Position numbers and translations under genes: made by a program
From: JAOXRU01 sp965247735
GTDB lineage: Bacteria > Bacteroidota > Bacteroidia > Flavobacteriales > Flavobacteriaceae
Assembly (NCBI GenBank): GCA_965247735.1
Contig: CBDFHN010000001.1
Coordinates: forward strand, 310,001-374,000
DNA length: 64,000 nucleotides
Reading direction: 5' to 3'
The notes under the pieces: model-generated
What the model was told of the DNA's origin: nothing
Databases searched by the model: none
Seen by the model: only the letters and a program-made list of their open reading frames with translations
In this document: positions 43,126 to 52,627 of the stretch, in pieces
Position numbering within the stretch: position 1 is the first letter of the stretch
How the letters are laid out: the number at the start of each line of letters is the position of its first letter

Positions 43126-43596
43126 ATGAAAAATGTAATTGTTATTGCTTTGTTTTTATTATTGTCGAGCTGTAGTACTTCACCGTATGCCAAAAATAAA
43201 ATTAGTAAAGGAGAAAGTAAAGAAGTAATAGACAAATGGCTTCAGCTATGGAAAACCTATGACTTAAATATGTTGGATGATATTTTCTTAAATTCTAATG
43301 CGCTTACTTATTTTTCTTCAGAACGGGAAGGGCTTATTGAAGGATTTGAAGAATTGGTTCCACACCATATTGGGTTTGGATTTGAAAGAGGAGGGAAAAA
43401 GGCAGAAAAATCGTTATGGCTAGAAAAGATAGAAATAAGAACGTATCAAGGAAGCACAATGGTTGGTGCTGTTTGGTATTTTGGAAATAAAACATTGCCA
43501 AAAGATAGTATTTCAAAAGGTCCTGTAACTTTTGTTTTGACAAAAGATAAAAACGGATTAGCGAAAATAGCTCATACTCATTTTGCTAACTATTAA
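43126..43596 (+). CDS. Lipoprotein with NTF2/SnoaL-like domain
   Basis: This 156-residue protein has a lipoprotein signal (MKNVIVIALFLLLSSC, Cys at residue 16). A domain beginning KEVIDKWLQLWKTYDLNMLDDIFLN.NALTYFSSEREGLIEG follows, which is typical of SnoaL/DUF4440 NTF2-like folds, and ends with a strand pair TFVLTKDKNGLAKIAHTHF. No catalytic residues can be assigned. It is followed 13 bp later by a second lipoprotein, so the two form a small operon. Confidence 0.75.
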   Translation: MKNVIVIALFLLLSSCSTSPYAKNKISKGESKEVIDKWLQLWKTYDLNMLDDIFLNSNALTYFSSEREGLIEGFEELVPHHIGFGFERGGKKAEKSLWLEKIEIRTYQGSTMVGAVWYFGNKTLPKDSISKGPVTFVLTKDKNGLAKIAHTHFANY

Positions 43597-43609
43597 CTTA
43601 TAGATTATT

Positions 43610-44140
43610 ATGAAAAATAAATTTAATATTATTTGGTTAGTTATACTAGTATTATTGATGACTGGTTGTCAAGAACAAAAAAGAAAAATACCAGTTTTAA
43701 AGAAAATCAATCCTTTTTTTTATTGTGCAATTGAAGCCCAAGGAAGCTGGAGTCAGTACACTAATAAGGTAGCAATGCTAAAAGATGAAGTACTTAAGCA
43801 GAAAATTGCTAATAATGATAATGTAATAAGTGTTTGGAGAAGTTATCCAAATAAAACAAAAGAAGCAGCCTATAAATGGGAGGTAGGATTTAAAGTACCC
43901 AAAGGGACAGTTGTAGTAAAACCATTAGTATTAAAAGAGTGGAAAACAAAAGAATTATACAGTCAAGTATATGAAGGACCAGCTGATAAAAGCGCAGGTT
44001 TCTTTAAAAAATATTGGTCTTGGTTTAAAAATAATGATCTAAGAGTGGTTAGACCTCTATTAGAAATTGCCACATCAAAAGAAAAAATAGCTAAAGGAAC
44101 ATCAAAGTTTGAAGTATTAATATCTGCAGAACCAAAATAG
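43610..44140 (+). CDS. Lipoprotein with possible GyrI-like effector-binding domain
   Basis: This 176-residue protein has a lipobox (LLMTGC, Cys at about residue 20). The mature part (PFFYCAIEAQGSWSQYTNKVAMLKDEV, YKWEVGFKVPKG, LKEWKTKELYSQVYEGP, FEVLISAEPK) has the strand-helix pattern of GyrI/SOUL-like small-molecule-binding folds as found in bacterial effector-binding domains. This is a tentative fold reading. It is paired with the NTF2-like lipoprotein just upstream and ends at a strong terminator. Confidence 0.6.
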   Translation: MKNKFNIIWLVILVLLMTGCQEQKRKIPVLKKINPFFYCAIEAQGSWSQYTNKVAMLKDEVLKQKIANNDNVISVWRSYPNKTKEAAYKWEVGFKVPKGTVVVKPLVLKEWKTKELYSQVYEGPADKSAGFFKKYWSWFKNNDLRVVRPLLEIATSKEKIAKGTSKFEVLISAEPK

Positions 44141-44142
44141 AT

Positions 44143-44188
44143 AAAAAACTTACCTTAATTTTATTTGATATTAGGGTAAGTTTTTTTA
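44143..44188 (+). terminator. Terminator between converging lipoprotein and carboxylase genes
   Basis: AAAACTTACC(TTAAT) pairs with (ATTAG)GGTAAGTTTT around an AT-rich loop, followed by a T run. It also lies just after the minus-strand stop at 44195. Confidence 0.85.
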
Positions 44189-44194
44189 GTTAAA

Positions 44195-45823
44195 TTATAC
44201 TTGTATAACTCCCATATTAAATTGTTTTTCAATTGGAGCATGATCTGCCGCTTCAATTCCCATAGAAATCCACTTTCTAGTATCTAATGGGTTTATAATT
44301 GCATCTGTCCATAATCTAGAAGCAGAATAGTATGGCGATACTTGTGCATCATATCTAGATTTTATTCTAGTGTATAATTCATCTTCTTTTTCTTTACTAA
44401 AAACTTCTCCTTGTTTTTCAAGCGAAGCTTTTTCAATTTGTAACAATACTTTTGCAGCACTTTTACCACTCATTACTGCCAATTCTGCACTTGGCCAAGC
44501 AAAAATTAACCTTGGGTCATATGCTTTTCCACACATAGCATAATTACCAGCTCCATAAGAATTACCAATAATAACAGTAAATTTTGGCACTACACTATTG
44601 CTAACAGCATTAACCATCTTGGCACCATCTTTAATAATACCACCATGTTCACTTTTACTACCAACCATAAAACCAGTTACATCTTGTAAAAATACAAGTG
44701 GAATTTTCTTTTGATTGCAATTGGCAATAAAACGGGTGGCTTTATCAGCGGAGTCATTGTAGATAACACCTCCAAATTGCATTTCCCCACTTTTTGTTTT
44801 GACTAATTTTCGTTGATTAGCAACAATACCAACAGCCCATCCATCTATTCTAGCATAGCCAGTAATTATAGATTTACCATAACCTTCTTTATAGGCTTCA
44901 AATTCTGAATTATCAACCATCCGATTAATAATTTCCATCATATCATATTGGTCAGCTCTACTCTTTGGTAGAATACCATAGATGTCTTCTGGATTATCCT
45001 TAGGCTTTATAGCTTTTGATCTGTTATAACCAGCTTTGGTATAATCACCTATTTTATCAACAATATTTCTAATTTTATCCAAAGCATCTTTATCATCTGC
45101 CGCTTTATAATCGGTAACACCACTTATCTCGCAATGTGTAGTAGCACCACCTAAAGTTTCATTGTCTATACTTTCGCCAATAGCAGCTTTTACCAGATAA
45201 CTTCCTGCTAAAAAAATACTACCTGTTTTATCTACAATTAAAGCTTCATCACTCATAATTGGTAAATATGCGCCACCAGCAACACAACTTCCCATTACCG
45301 CAGCAATTTGGGTAATTCCCATGCTACTCATTATGGCATTATTTCTAAAAATACGTCCAAAATGCTCTTTATCAGGGAAAATTTCGTCCTGTAGTGGTAA
45401 AAAGACCCCTGCACTATCTACAAGGTATATTATCGGGAGTCTGTTTTCAATTGCAATTTCTTGGGCTCTTAAATTCTTTTTAGCAGTAATAGGAAACCAA
45501 GCTCCAGCTTTTACTGTAGCATCATTGGCAACCACAATACATTGTTTTCCTTTTATATATCCTATTTTAACAACTACACCTCCAGAAGGACAACCACCAT
45601 GTGCTTCATACATACCATCTCCAACAAATGCACCAATTTCTATTCGCTCACTATCTTTGTCCAATATATAATTGATACGTTCTCTAGCGGTCATTTTTCC
45701 TTTGGCATGTAACTTATCAATACGTTTTTGCCCTCCGCCAAGTTTTACTTTTTTAAATTTTGATTTAAGTTCTGAGAGTAAAAGTTTATTATGATCTTCG
45801 TTTATGTTGAAGTTGATATCCAT
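44195..45823 (-). CDS. Acyl-CoA carboxylase beta subunit, methylcrotonyl-CoA type
   Basis: This 542-residue carboxyltransferase transfers carboxyl from biotin to an acyl-CoA. The N-terminal domain carries GGGQKRIDKLHAKGKMTARERI and the acyl-CoA site region (GGCPSGGVVVKIGYI, LPLQDEIFPDKEHFGRIFRN). The latter segment closely resembles methylcrotonyl-CoA carboxylase beta rather than propionyl-CoA carboxylase. The C-terminal domain has the biotin-site glycines (FLQDVTGFMVGSKSEHGGIIKDGAKMV, GNSYGAGNYAMCGKAYDPR). No biotin-carrying alpha subunit is adjacent, so it must be encoded elsewhere. Role in leucine catabolism is likely but inferred. Confidence 0.9.
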   Translation of the reverse strand: MDINFNINEDHNKLLLSELKSKFKKVKLGGGQKRIDKLHAKGKMTARERINYILDKDSERIEIGAFVGDGMYEAHGGCPSGGVVVKIGYIKGKQCIVVANDATVKAGAWFPITAKKNLRAQEIAIENRLPIIYLVDSAGVFLPLQDEIFPDKEHFGRIFRNNAIMSSMGITQIAAVMGSCVAGGAYLPIMSDEALIVDKTGSIFLAGSYLVKAAIGESIDNETLGGATTHCEISGVTDYKAADDKDALDKIRNIVDKIGDYTKAGYNRSKAIKPKDNPEDIYGILPKSRADQYDMMEIINRMVDNSEFEAYKEGYGKSIITGYARIDGWAVGIVANQRKLVKTKSGEMQFGGVIYNDSADKATRFIANCNQKKIPLVFLQDVTGFMVGSKSEHGGIIKDGAKMVNAVSNSVVPKFTVIIGNSYGAGNYAMCGKAYDPRLIFAWPSAELAVMSGKSAAKVLLQIEKASLEKQGEVFSKEKEDELYTRIKSRYDAQVSPYYSASRLWTDAIINPLDTRKWISMGIEAADHAPIEKQFNMGVIQV

Positions 45824-46082
45824 TTTTTTAATGAGTATTAGCCTAGAAAATATGAAATTCTAATTTTTTGATTGCAAATTAAGCCTTATTATGCAGTATT
45901 ATATCATGATTGCTAATAAAAGTGAGAAAAGTTTAACTGTTTTGTTTCTGTTTTTCTTAAAGAAAAGGGAAAATTATTACTTAACTAATAGCTAAAGCTG
46001 ATAGTTATTTATTCGTTAGTAATTTTTAGATAAAATCACGATATTTGGCACAATTAACCATAGATAAGATAACGAACAGACC

Positions 46083-46262
46083 ATGAAAGATAAAAATACT
46101 GTATTAGCTTGGGCAACTTTAATAATGATTGTAGTTGGATTGATTTTGATAGGACTTGGAGCATTTAGATATGATGATGTTGCAGGATGGGGTTTTGCTG
46201 CCGTTGGAATTGGTTTTTTTGCTATTGCTTGGGTTTTTAATGCTTTAAAGGGAAGAGTTTAA
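46083..46262 (+). CDS. CAL67264-type small membrane protein (59 aa)
   Basis: This 59-residue protein (MKDKNTVLAWATLIMIVVGL, then ILIGLGAFRYDDVAGWG and FAAVGIGFFAIAWVFNALKGRV) has two transmembrane helices separated by a short loop. It matches in form the small family named after the Gramella gene CAL67264, conserved among flavobacteria and of unknown function. ATG 46083 follows AT-rich DNA, and the stop is 31 bp before ettA, suggesting co-transcription with it. Confidence 0.85.
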   Translation: MKDKNTVLAWATLIMIVVGLILIGLGAFRYDDVAGWGFAAVGIGFFAIAWVFNALKGRV

Positions 46263-46293
46263 TAAATAAGATATAAAACAGAAAAACACGACT

Positions 46294-47988
46294 ATGTCAG
46301 ATGATAATAAAGTGATATTTTCCATGTCGAAAGTATCAAAAACATACCAAAGTTCTAATAAAACAGTACTAAAGGATATTTACTTAAGTTTTTTTTACGG
46401 AGCTAAAATTGGTATCCTTGGACTAAATGGTTCTGGAAAATCTACACTATTAAAAATTATTGCTGGGGTTGAGAAAAATTACCAAGGAGATGTGGTTTTT
46501 TCACCAGGATATACCGTTGGATATTTGGAACAAGAACCAGAATTGGATGAAACCAAAACAGTAATTGAAATTGTAAAAGAAGGAGTTTCAGAAACTGTTG
46601 CTGTTTTGGATGAGTACAATAAAATCAATGACATGTTTGGCTTGCCAGAGGTTTATGAAGATGCTGATAAGATGCAAAAACTGATGGACAAGCAAGCAGA
46701 ATTACAAGATAAGATTGACGCTTCCAATGCTTGGGAATTGGATACTAAATTGGAAATTGCTATGGATGCTCTCAGGACTCCAGAAGCAGATACTCCAATA
46801 AGTGTTTTATCAGGGGGAGAGCGAAGACGTGTTGCACTTTGTAGACTTTTATTAAGAGAACCAGATGTACTATTATTAGATGAACCAACTAACCACCTGG
46901 ATGCAGAATCTGTATTGTGGTTAGAACAACATTTAAAACAATATAAAGGAACCGTTATTGCGGTAACTCACGATAGATATTTCTTAGATAATGTTGCAGG
47001 ATGGATTTTAGAATTAGATAGAGGAGAAGGAATACCATGGAAAGGAAACTATTCTTCTTGGTTAGACCAGAAATCTAAACGTATGGCGCAAGAGCAGAAA
47101 TCTACTAGTAAACGTCAAAAAGTCTTAGAACGAGAATTAGAATGGGTTCGGATGTCACCAAAAGGAAGACAGGCAAAACAAAAAGCACGTTTGTCTAACT
47201 ATGATAAGTTAATGAACCAAGATCAAAAACAACTTGATGAAAAGTTAGAGATCTATATTCCTAATGGACCTAGACTAGGAACTAATGTTATTGAAGCTAC
47301 AGGAGTAAGTAAAGCTTTTGGGGATAAATTGCTTTATGAAAACCTTAATTTTAACTTACCACAAGCTGGTATAGTTGGTATTATTGGTCCTAACGGAGCT
47401 GGGAAAACTACGATCTTTAAAATGATAATGGGTGAACAACAACCTGATAAAGGAACTTTTAAAATAGGGGATACTGTAAAAATAGCATATGTAGATCAGA
47501 GTCATTCCAATATAGATGCAGAAAAATCTATTTGGGAAAACTTTTCCGATGGACAAGAATTGGTAATGATGGGAGGTAAGCAAGTAAATTCTAGAGCATA
47601 TTTAAGTCGCTTTAACTTTGGTGGAAGTGAACAAAACAAAAAAGTGACGACTTTATCTGGAGGAGAACGAAATAGGTTACACCTTGCCATGACTTTAAAA
47701 GAGGAAGGTAATGTTTTGTTATTAGATGAACCTACCAACGATTTGGATGTAAATACACTTAGAGCCTTAGAAGAAGGATTAGAAAATTTTGCAGGATGTG
47801 CGGTTGTTATTAGTCACGATAGATGGTTTTTAGATAGAGTTTGTACTCATATCATGGCTTTTGAAGGTGATTCTCAAATATATATATATGAAGGAAGCTT
47901 CTCTGAATATGAAGAAAATAAACGCAAAAGATTGGGTGTAGATGCAACACCAAAGCGAATTAAATATAAAAAATTAGTTAGAGATTAA
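46294..47988 (+). CDS. ettA: Energy-dependent translational throttle protein EttA (ABC-F)
   Basis: This 564-residue soluble protein has two ABC ATPase domains and no membrane segments. In domain 1 are Walker A GLNGSGKST, signature LSGGERRRVAL and Walker B DVLLLDEPTNHLD. In domain 2 are GPNGAGKTT, LSGGERNRLHL and NVLLLDEPTNDLD. The charged linker (QKSKRMAQEQKSTSKRQKVLERELEWVRMSPKGRQAKQ) is the P-site tRNA interaction motif. Length and domain order match E. coli EttA, which binds the ribosomal E site and gates entry into elongation according to ATP/ADP. Ends at a strong terminator. Confidence 0.96.
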   Translation: MSDDNKVIFSMSKVSKTYQSSNKTVLKDIYLSFFYGAKIGILGLNGSGKSTLLKIIAGVEKNYQGDVVFSPGYTVGYLEQEPELDETKTVIEIVKEGVSETVAVLDEYNKINDMFGLPEVYEDADKMQKLMDKQAELQDKIDASNAWELDTKLEIAMDALRTPEADTPISVLSGGERRRVALCRLLLREPDVLLLDEPTNHLDAESVLWLEQHLKQYKGTVIAVTHDRYFLDNVAGWILELDRGEGIPWKGNYSSWLDQKSKRMAQEQKSTSKRQKVLERELEWVRMSPKGRQAKQKARLSNYDKLMNQDQKQLDEKLEIYIPNGPRLGTNVIEATGVSKAFGDKLLYENLNFNLPQAGIVGIIGPNGAGKTTIFKMIMGEQQPDKGTFKIGDTVKIAYVDQSHSNIDAEKSIWENFSDGQELVMMGGKQVNSRAYLSRFNFGGSEQNKKVTTLSGGERNRLHLAMTLKEEGNVLLLDEPTNDLDVNTLRALEEGLENFAGCAVVISHDRWFLDRVCTHIMAFEGDSQIYIYEGSFSEYEENKRKRLGVDATPKRIKYKKLVRD

Positions 47989-48010
47989 ACGCCTAGCAAA
48001 ATAGATTTTT

Positions 48011-48057
48011 AAAGCCCCAATACTAATATTTTGATATTATTATTGGGGCTTTTTTTA
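48011..48057 (+). terminator. Terminator of ettA
   Basis: AAAGCCCCAATA(CTAATATT) pairs with (ATTAT)TATTGGGGCTTT and is followed by a T run, 22 bp after the ettA stop. Confidence 0.92.
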
Positions 48058-48233
48058 GTTTTAACACAAATATAATCTTCGTTTAATAGACCATTAGTGT
48101 AGTTTAATATTGTAATAACATCGTTTAACGGTAAATCACATGTCGTTAATCTTTTTTTTTGACCATATAGCCCAAATAGATTACTTGCCGTTGCTTTTTC
48201 TTTATATTGCCTACGCCTTTTAATCTTATTGAC

Positions 48234-50444
48234 ATGAAAAAAACTACTATTTTCACTTTTTTGGTGTTTTCCCTTGTTTGTGTATTTTCTCATTCTCAGA
48301 CAATTAGCAGTACATATTCGTTAAAACAAGTAGATAGTTTATTAAACTATACAAGAACCAATTTTGAACATTTAAAAATAACTGATGTTATACAAAGAGT
48401 GGATAAAGTTATTAACTTTTCCAATGCTTTTGACAACAGTAATAAGCATAGAATTAAGGCTAGGGCTTATAATTTTTTGGGTTATATACATTATAGTTTG
48501 GGAGAGGCTAAAGAAGCAGAAGTTAATCTTAATAGAGCTGCTAAGCATGCCAATAAAATTGACCATAATGTATTAAAGGCAACTATTAATAATAATTTAG
48601 GATTATTGTATGTAGAGGATTTGGGTGATATTGATAAGGGAATAGAAAAACTTAAAAAATCGTACTCCTATGCTAGTATGGAAGGTGATTCTATAAAGAG
48701 TAGAACAGGCTTAAGTTTAGCTACGGCTTATATACTTAATAACGATTATGTTAAAGGAAAGTTTTTTTTAGAGAAAAGCGCCCCCTATATAAAGACGAGT
48801 ACTTTGGCTATTGATAAAGCTATTTTATATGAATTGTATGGAAAATATTATACTCATATTGAAAAATACAAAGAAGCAGAAGAAAGTTTTATTAAGGGAA
48901 TAGCAATAGCAAAATCTAATAAAAGTTATAAAGAAGCAGCTACTTTATATAAATCTTATTCAAAAATGTTGATGGCATCTGGCCAATCTAAATTGGCATA
49001 CAAAGCATTAGAAGGTCATCTAGATTATAAAGAGAAAGAGATAAATTATTTGAAAGAATCTCATTATCAAATTGCAAAGGCAAGGTTTGAAGTTAGTAAC
49101 ATAAAAAGAGAGCTGGTAATTGCTAGAAACGAAACATCTATTGAAGAGGAAAAATTTAAACAATCGCGTTTAATTACTGCTGGTGTTATATGTATTTTAA
49201 TCCTATGTATTACATTATTTGGTCCTTTTATATATAATTATAAGACAAAAAATCGCTTAGGCAAATCTTTAAAATTAAAAAACGAAGAACTAGAAATAGC
49301 AAGATGTAAAGCTGAACAGGTTGCAGAATTAAAAACGAAATTTATATCCACAGTAAGTCATGAGCTAAGAACACCATTATATGGAGTAATTGGTTTGAGT
49401 ACAATTTTACTAGACCGCAATAAAAACAAAGAGGACAGCGAATTTTTAAAATTATTAAAGTTTTCAGCAGATCACTTATTGAATCTAATTAACGATGTAT
49501 TGCAAATCACAAAAATGGATTCATATGAAGTTAAACTTCATGATACTAATGTTAATATTAAAAATTTAGTTAAAAATATTAAAAGTTCAATGGAGTACCA
49601 ATTGGGGAAAAATCAAAACGAGTTTCATTTGAACTTCGATGAGACCATTCCTAATATGGTTATAGGAGATTCTGTACGATTATCACAGATAATTATAAAT
49701 CTGGTGAGTAATGCTTCAAAATTCACCGATAAAGGTAATGTATGGTTACGTTTAAAAAACCAACATATTAGTGATGATGCTATTGAAATACTTTTTGAAG
49801 TAGAAGATGATGGAATTGGAATAGCATTAAATAAACAAGAAGAAATTTTTGAAAATTTTTCTCAGGTTAATGTTAATAATTATGAAGCAGGTACTGGTCT
49901 TGGACTTTCAATAGTTAAGAAATTATTGGACCTTCACGATAGTAGTATAGCGTTGGAAAGTATTCCAGGAAAAGGTTCTAAGTTTTCATTTGTAATTAAG
50001 TTCGATTTGGAGTTTTCAAAATCACTAAACACCTTAGATAAAGACTTTTTTATAGGTGATAATAGTGATTACACTATTCTAATAGTAGAAGACAATAAAA
50101 TTAACCAGATCGTAACTAAAAATGTACTTAAAAGAGAACATTTTAAGTCTGAAATTGCCAATGATGGGCTAGAAGCTGTAGCTATGGTTAAAGAAAAGGA
50201 ATACGATCTAATTCTGATGGATTTAAACATGCCAAATATGGATGGTATTGAAGCTACAAAAATTATAAGAGAGTTCAATAGTCATACTCCAATTGTAGCA
50301 TTAACGGCATCCGAGACAAAAGAAACAATAAAGGAGGTTTTTAATTCAGGATTCAATGATTTTATAAATAAACCTTATAAAGACTTTGAATTTTTTCAGC
50401 GCATAAAAAAGAATATCAGTTTTGCGATGTCAGAAGCATCGTAA
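48234..50444 (+). CDS. TPR-containing hybrid histidine kinase with C-terminal receiver
   Basis: This protein of about 736 residues has a signal peptide (MKKTTIFTFLVFSLVCVFSHSQ); degenerate TPR helices (about 45-280, for example ARAYNFLGYIHYSLGEAKEAEVNLNRAAKH); one transmembrane helix (about 315-337); a HisKA domain with the phospho-acceptor in KFISTVSHELRTPLYGVIGL; a HATPase domain (QIIINLVSNASKFTDKG, DDGIGIALNKQEEIF, GTGLGLSIVKKL); and a receiver domain (TILIVEDNKINQIVT, phospho-Asp in DLILMDLNMPNMDG, Lys in INKPY). It has no DNA-binding domain. ATG 48234 starts the signal peptide; a TTG at 48207 is in frame but would put polar residues before it. It probably hands phosphate to an unlinked partner. 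Confidence 0.92.
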   Translation: MKKTTIFTFLVFSLVCVFSHSQTISSTYSLKQVDSLLNYTRTNFEHLKITDVIQRVDKVINFSNAFDNSNKHRIKARAYNFLGYIHYSLGEAKEAEVNLNRAAKHANKIDHNVLKATINNNLGLLYVEDLGDIDKGIEKLKKSYSYASMEGDSIKSRTGLSLATAYILNNDYVKGKFFLEKSAPYIKTSTLAIDKAILYELYGKYYTHIEKYKEAEESFIKGIAIAKSNKSYKEAATLYKSYSKMLMASGQSKLAYKALEGHLDYKEKEINYLKESHYQIAKARFEVSNIKRELVIARNETSIEEEKFKQSRLITAGVICILILCITLFGPFIYNYKTKNRLGKSLKLKNEELEIARCKAEQVAELKTKFISTVSHELRTPLYGVIGLSTILLDRNKNKEDSEFLKLLKFSADHLLNLINDVLQITKMDSYEVKLHDTNVNIKNLVKNIKSSMEYQLGKNQNEFHLNFDETIPNMVIGDSVRLSQIIINLVSNASKFTDKGNVWLRLKNQHISDDAIEILFEVEDDGIGIALNKQEEIFENFSQVNVNNYEAGTGLGLSIVKKLLDLHDSSIALESIPGKGSKFSFVIKFDLEFSKSLNTLDKDFFIGDNSDYTILIVEDNKINQIVTKNVLKREHFKSEIANDGLEAVAMVKEKEYDLILMDLNMPNMDGIEATKIIREFNSHTPIVALTASETKETIKEVFNSGFNDFINKPYKDFEFFQRIKKNISFAMSEAS

Positions 50445-50450
50445 CCTCGC

Positions 50451-50487
50451 AAAAAGCAGCCATATTTTATGGTTGCTTTTTTTATAA
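50451..50487. terminator. Bidirectional terminator between converging genes
   Basis: AAAAAGCAGCCAT pairs with ATGGTTGCTTTTT (with a G-U) and has A and T runs on its two sides, between the hybrid kinase and the minus-strand MarR-GNAT gene. Confidence 0.85.
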
Positions 50488-51429
50488 AGCTAATTCCATC
50501 TTAATATTGCTTCTTAGGTATGGAGGGTTTTCTTCTAACGGAATTTCATTAAAACCATATTTTTTATAAATATGGATAGCATTCCTTAGTTTTCTGTTCG
50601 AGTATAAAACCAGACTATCTAGTTGTTTTTCTTTTGCAAAATCGATGCAGAAATTCATTAATTTTTGTCCAATTCTTAGTCCTTGGTATTCCGGAGCAAC
50701 TGCCATTTTTCCTAATTCGAAACTGTTGGATCCAAATTTGATTAAAGAAAAACAACCAACAACATTATTTCCAAGTTTAGCAAGAAATATATGGCCTCCT
50801 GGTTTAATGATCGTTTCTTCGCACCTGCCTAATAAATCTGCATCATGTGGTTCTACTACAAAATATTCTTTTAACCATTGAATATTCAATTCCTTAAAAT
50901 CATTTGCATATTGGGATTCAAATGGTACAATGGTTACTTCTTTTTCTTTCTTCATCTTAATTCTGTTTATTATAATATCACTGAGTGCCATTTGACTTAG
51001 TTTCTCTTCCAAAATGTCTAAATGTTCTATTAGTGTATTGGAATTATGAGTTGTTATTTTTTTTATTTCTTCTTCAATCACTTTCCAGACTGGTGTAATT
51101 GTTTGTACCAATAATTTTCCCTCATTAGATAACTTGATGTCTTTTTTCCTTTTATCAATTTTATTTGGGCTTATCTTGATCAGTTTTTTTGCATTAAGCT
51201 TATGTATAGCTTGTGTAATTGCTGGCTGAGTCTGAGGCAATTGATTAAATATGGTTGTTATTGTGGTTTGTTTTTCTTTTATAATTATTTTAAATACAGG
51301 AAATAGATACGGATCAAAATCTAAATTTTCATGATCATATACGAGCTGAACTTGTCTCATAAGATAATCACTTACAGTATTTAATCTTGAGCCTAAGGCA
51401 ATTTCTTTATGAGAATCAAAAAATAACAT
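50482..51429 (-). CDS. MarR-type regulator fused to GNAT N-acetyltransferase
   Basis: This 315-residue two-domain protein has residues 1-145 as a MarR winged helix (TTITTIFNQLPQTQPAITQAIHKLNAKKLIKISPNKIDKRKKDIKL, with recognition helix and DKR wing). Residues about 160-315 form a GNAT acetyltransferase (KMAVAPEYQGLRIGQKLMNF is the acetyl-CoA loop, NAIHIYKKYGFNEIP is motif B). Such fusions are known in many bacteria and may couple ligand or acetyl-CoA chemistry to transcription, but the target and substrate are unknown. A CAAATATA at 51453-51460 reads as a -7 box on its strand. Confidence 0.9.
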   Translation of the reverse strand: MLFFDSHKEIALGSRLNTVSDYLMRQVQLVYDHENLDFDPYLFPVFKIIIKEKQTTITTIFNQLPQTQPAITQAIHKLNAKKLIKISPNKIDKRKKDIKLSNEGKLLVQTITPVWKVIEEEIKKITTHNSNTLIEHLDILEEKLSQMALSDIIINRIKMKKEKEVTIVPFESQYANDFKELNIQWLKEYFVVEPHDADLLGRCEETIIKPGGHIFLAKLGNNVVGCFSLIKFGSNSFELGKMAVAPEYQGLRIGQKLMNFCIDFAKEKQLDSLVLYSNRKLRNAIHIYKKYGFNEIPLEENPPYLRSNIKMELAL

Positions 51430-51467
51430 ATGTATTTATATAAGTACTTATGCAAATATAATATTTT

Positions 51468-52490
51468 TTATTTACTTTTTATAAAATCGGTAATAAAATA
51501 GCTAATAAGCTTGGCTACAGTATGGTGTCTTTTTTTTGTTGGAGCAGCTTCACAGATATGAATATATTTTGCATTAGAATCAGCTGCCATAAAAGCTATA
51601 AATTGTCTAGCTTGTGCCGTTGAAAATCCACTAGGGGTAACTGCACTACTAGGGAAGTTTTCAATGGCATCACAATCTATTTCTATACCATAAGGACCAT
51701 TATCAATATATTTTTTTGCTTTTTGTAGTTCTTTTTTAAAGGATTTTGTTTTTCTAACTGCAATTTCTTCATAGGTATTATAGTCAAAATTATTAGGATT
51801 GGCTTTAATTAATTCTAAGGCTGCAGGTCCTAGATAATTTTCATGAAATCCAAATCCGAAATATTTATTGATAAAACCTTCATTAAAAGCATAAGAAAAT
51901 CCATTTCCACTATGTCTTCCTTCTAAGTTTCTAAGATCGGTATGTGCATCAAAATTTACAACGTTCATAGGAGAGTTTAAGCCTAATGCCATACCTTTTA
52001 GATTGCCATAACTGTTGTTGTGTCCACCTCCAATTACAATTGCTTTTTTACCAGCTTTTGCAATGAGACTCATATAATAACTAACGGTTTTATCAATTTC
52101 GCTTACAATGCTTCTTGCTTTTTTAATTTTTCCAGCCTTACTAAGTGTAGTATCATTAATAGCGGTATAACAATTATCTGGTACTGATACATGACCTAAT
52201 ATTAAAATATCTTCAGGTTTTGTAAAGGCATTAACTTGAATGTTTAGCAATGTTTTTAGGGTTAATTCCCAAGTGTTTTTAGCTCCAGGATTACCATGAT
52301 TGGCGAAAACACCAATATCTTCTGGGATTCCTAAAAGCACAAAATCTGCTTTTGAATTTGCTAATCCTTTGGGTATTGATTCGTTTTTATCAAGAGTTTC
52401 TATTTTATCACCAAATTTTTCTTCCCCTTTTCTAGAATTCACAAAGCCTTTTAGTTGCTTAGTGTTAGCTAGTTGAAATGTTATTTTCAT
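51468..52490 (-). CDS. Arginase-family hydrolase, formimidoylglutamase-like
   Basis: This 340-residue ureohydrolase-fold protein has the binuclear Mn ligands at recognisable places: the His in VIGGGHNNSYGN, DxHxD in NFDAHTDLRNLEG, and DxD in IEIDCDAIENFP. The sequence belongs to the group annotated in flavobacteria as formimidoylglutamase (histidine degradation) rather than arginase or agmatinase, but no other hut gene is nearby, so the substrate is inferred. It has no signal peptide, so it is cytoplasmic. It is probably independent of the MarR-GNAT gene, which follows it by 38 bp on the same strand. Confidence 0.82.
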   Translation of the reverse strand: MKITFQLANTKQLKGFVNSRKGEEKFGDKIETLDKNESIPKGLANSKADFVLLGIPEDIGVFANHGNPGAKNTWELTLKTLLNIQVNAFTKPEDILILGHVSVPDNCYTAINDTTLSKAGKIKKARSIVSEIDKTVSYYMSLIAKAGKKAIVIGGGHNNSYGNLKGMALGLNSPMNVVNFDAHTDLRNLEGRHSGNGFSYAFNEGFINKYFGFGFHENYLGPAALELIKANPNNFDYNTYEEIAVRKTKSFKKELQKAKKYIDNGPYGIEIDCDAIENFPSSAVTPSGFSTAQARQFIAFMAADSNAKYIHICEAAPTKKRHHTVAKLISYFITDFIKSK

Positions 52491-52627
52491 ATATGTATGC
52501 TATAGAATTTAAAAAATAAAAATACTTTTAAAAATCTAAAACTGCAATTACTTCGTATATAAGTTTTGAATAACCAATAGTAATGTCTTTAAAGTAATTT
52601 TTAGACTGATTAATTTAACTTTATATT

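Noticed and set aside
48009..48293. 94-codon minus-strand frame upstream of the hybrid kinase
   Set aside because: It runs through the ettA terminator and the signal-peptide codons of the kinase and has no recognisable features.
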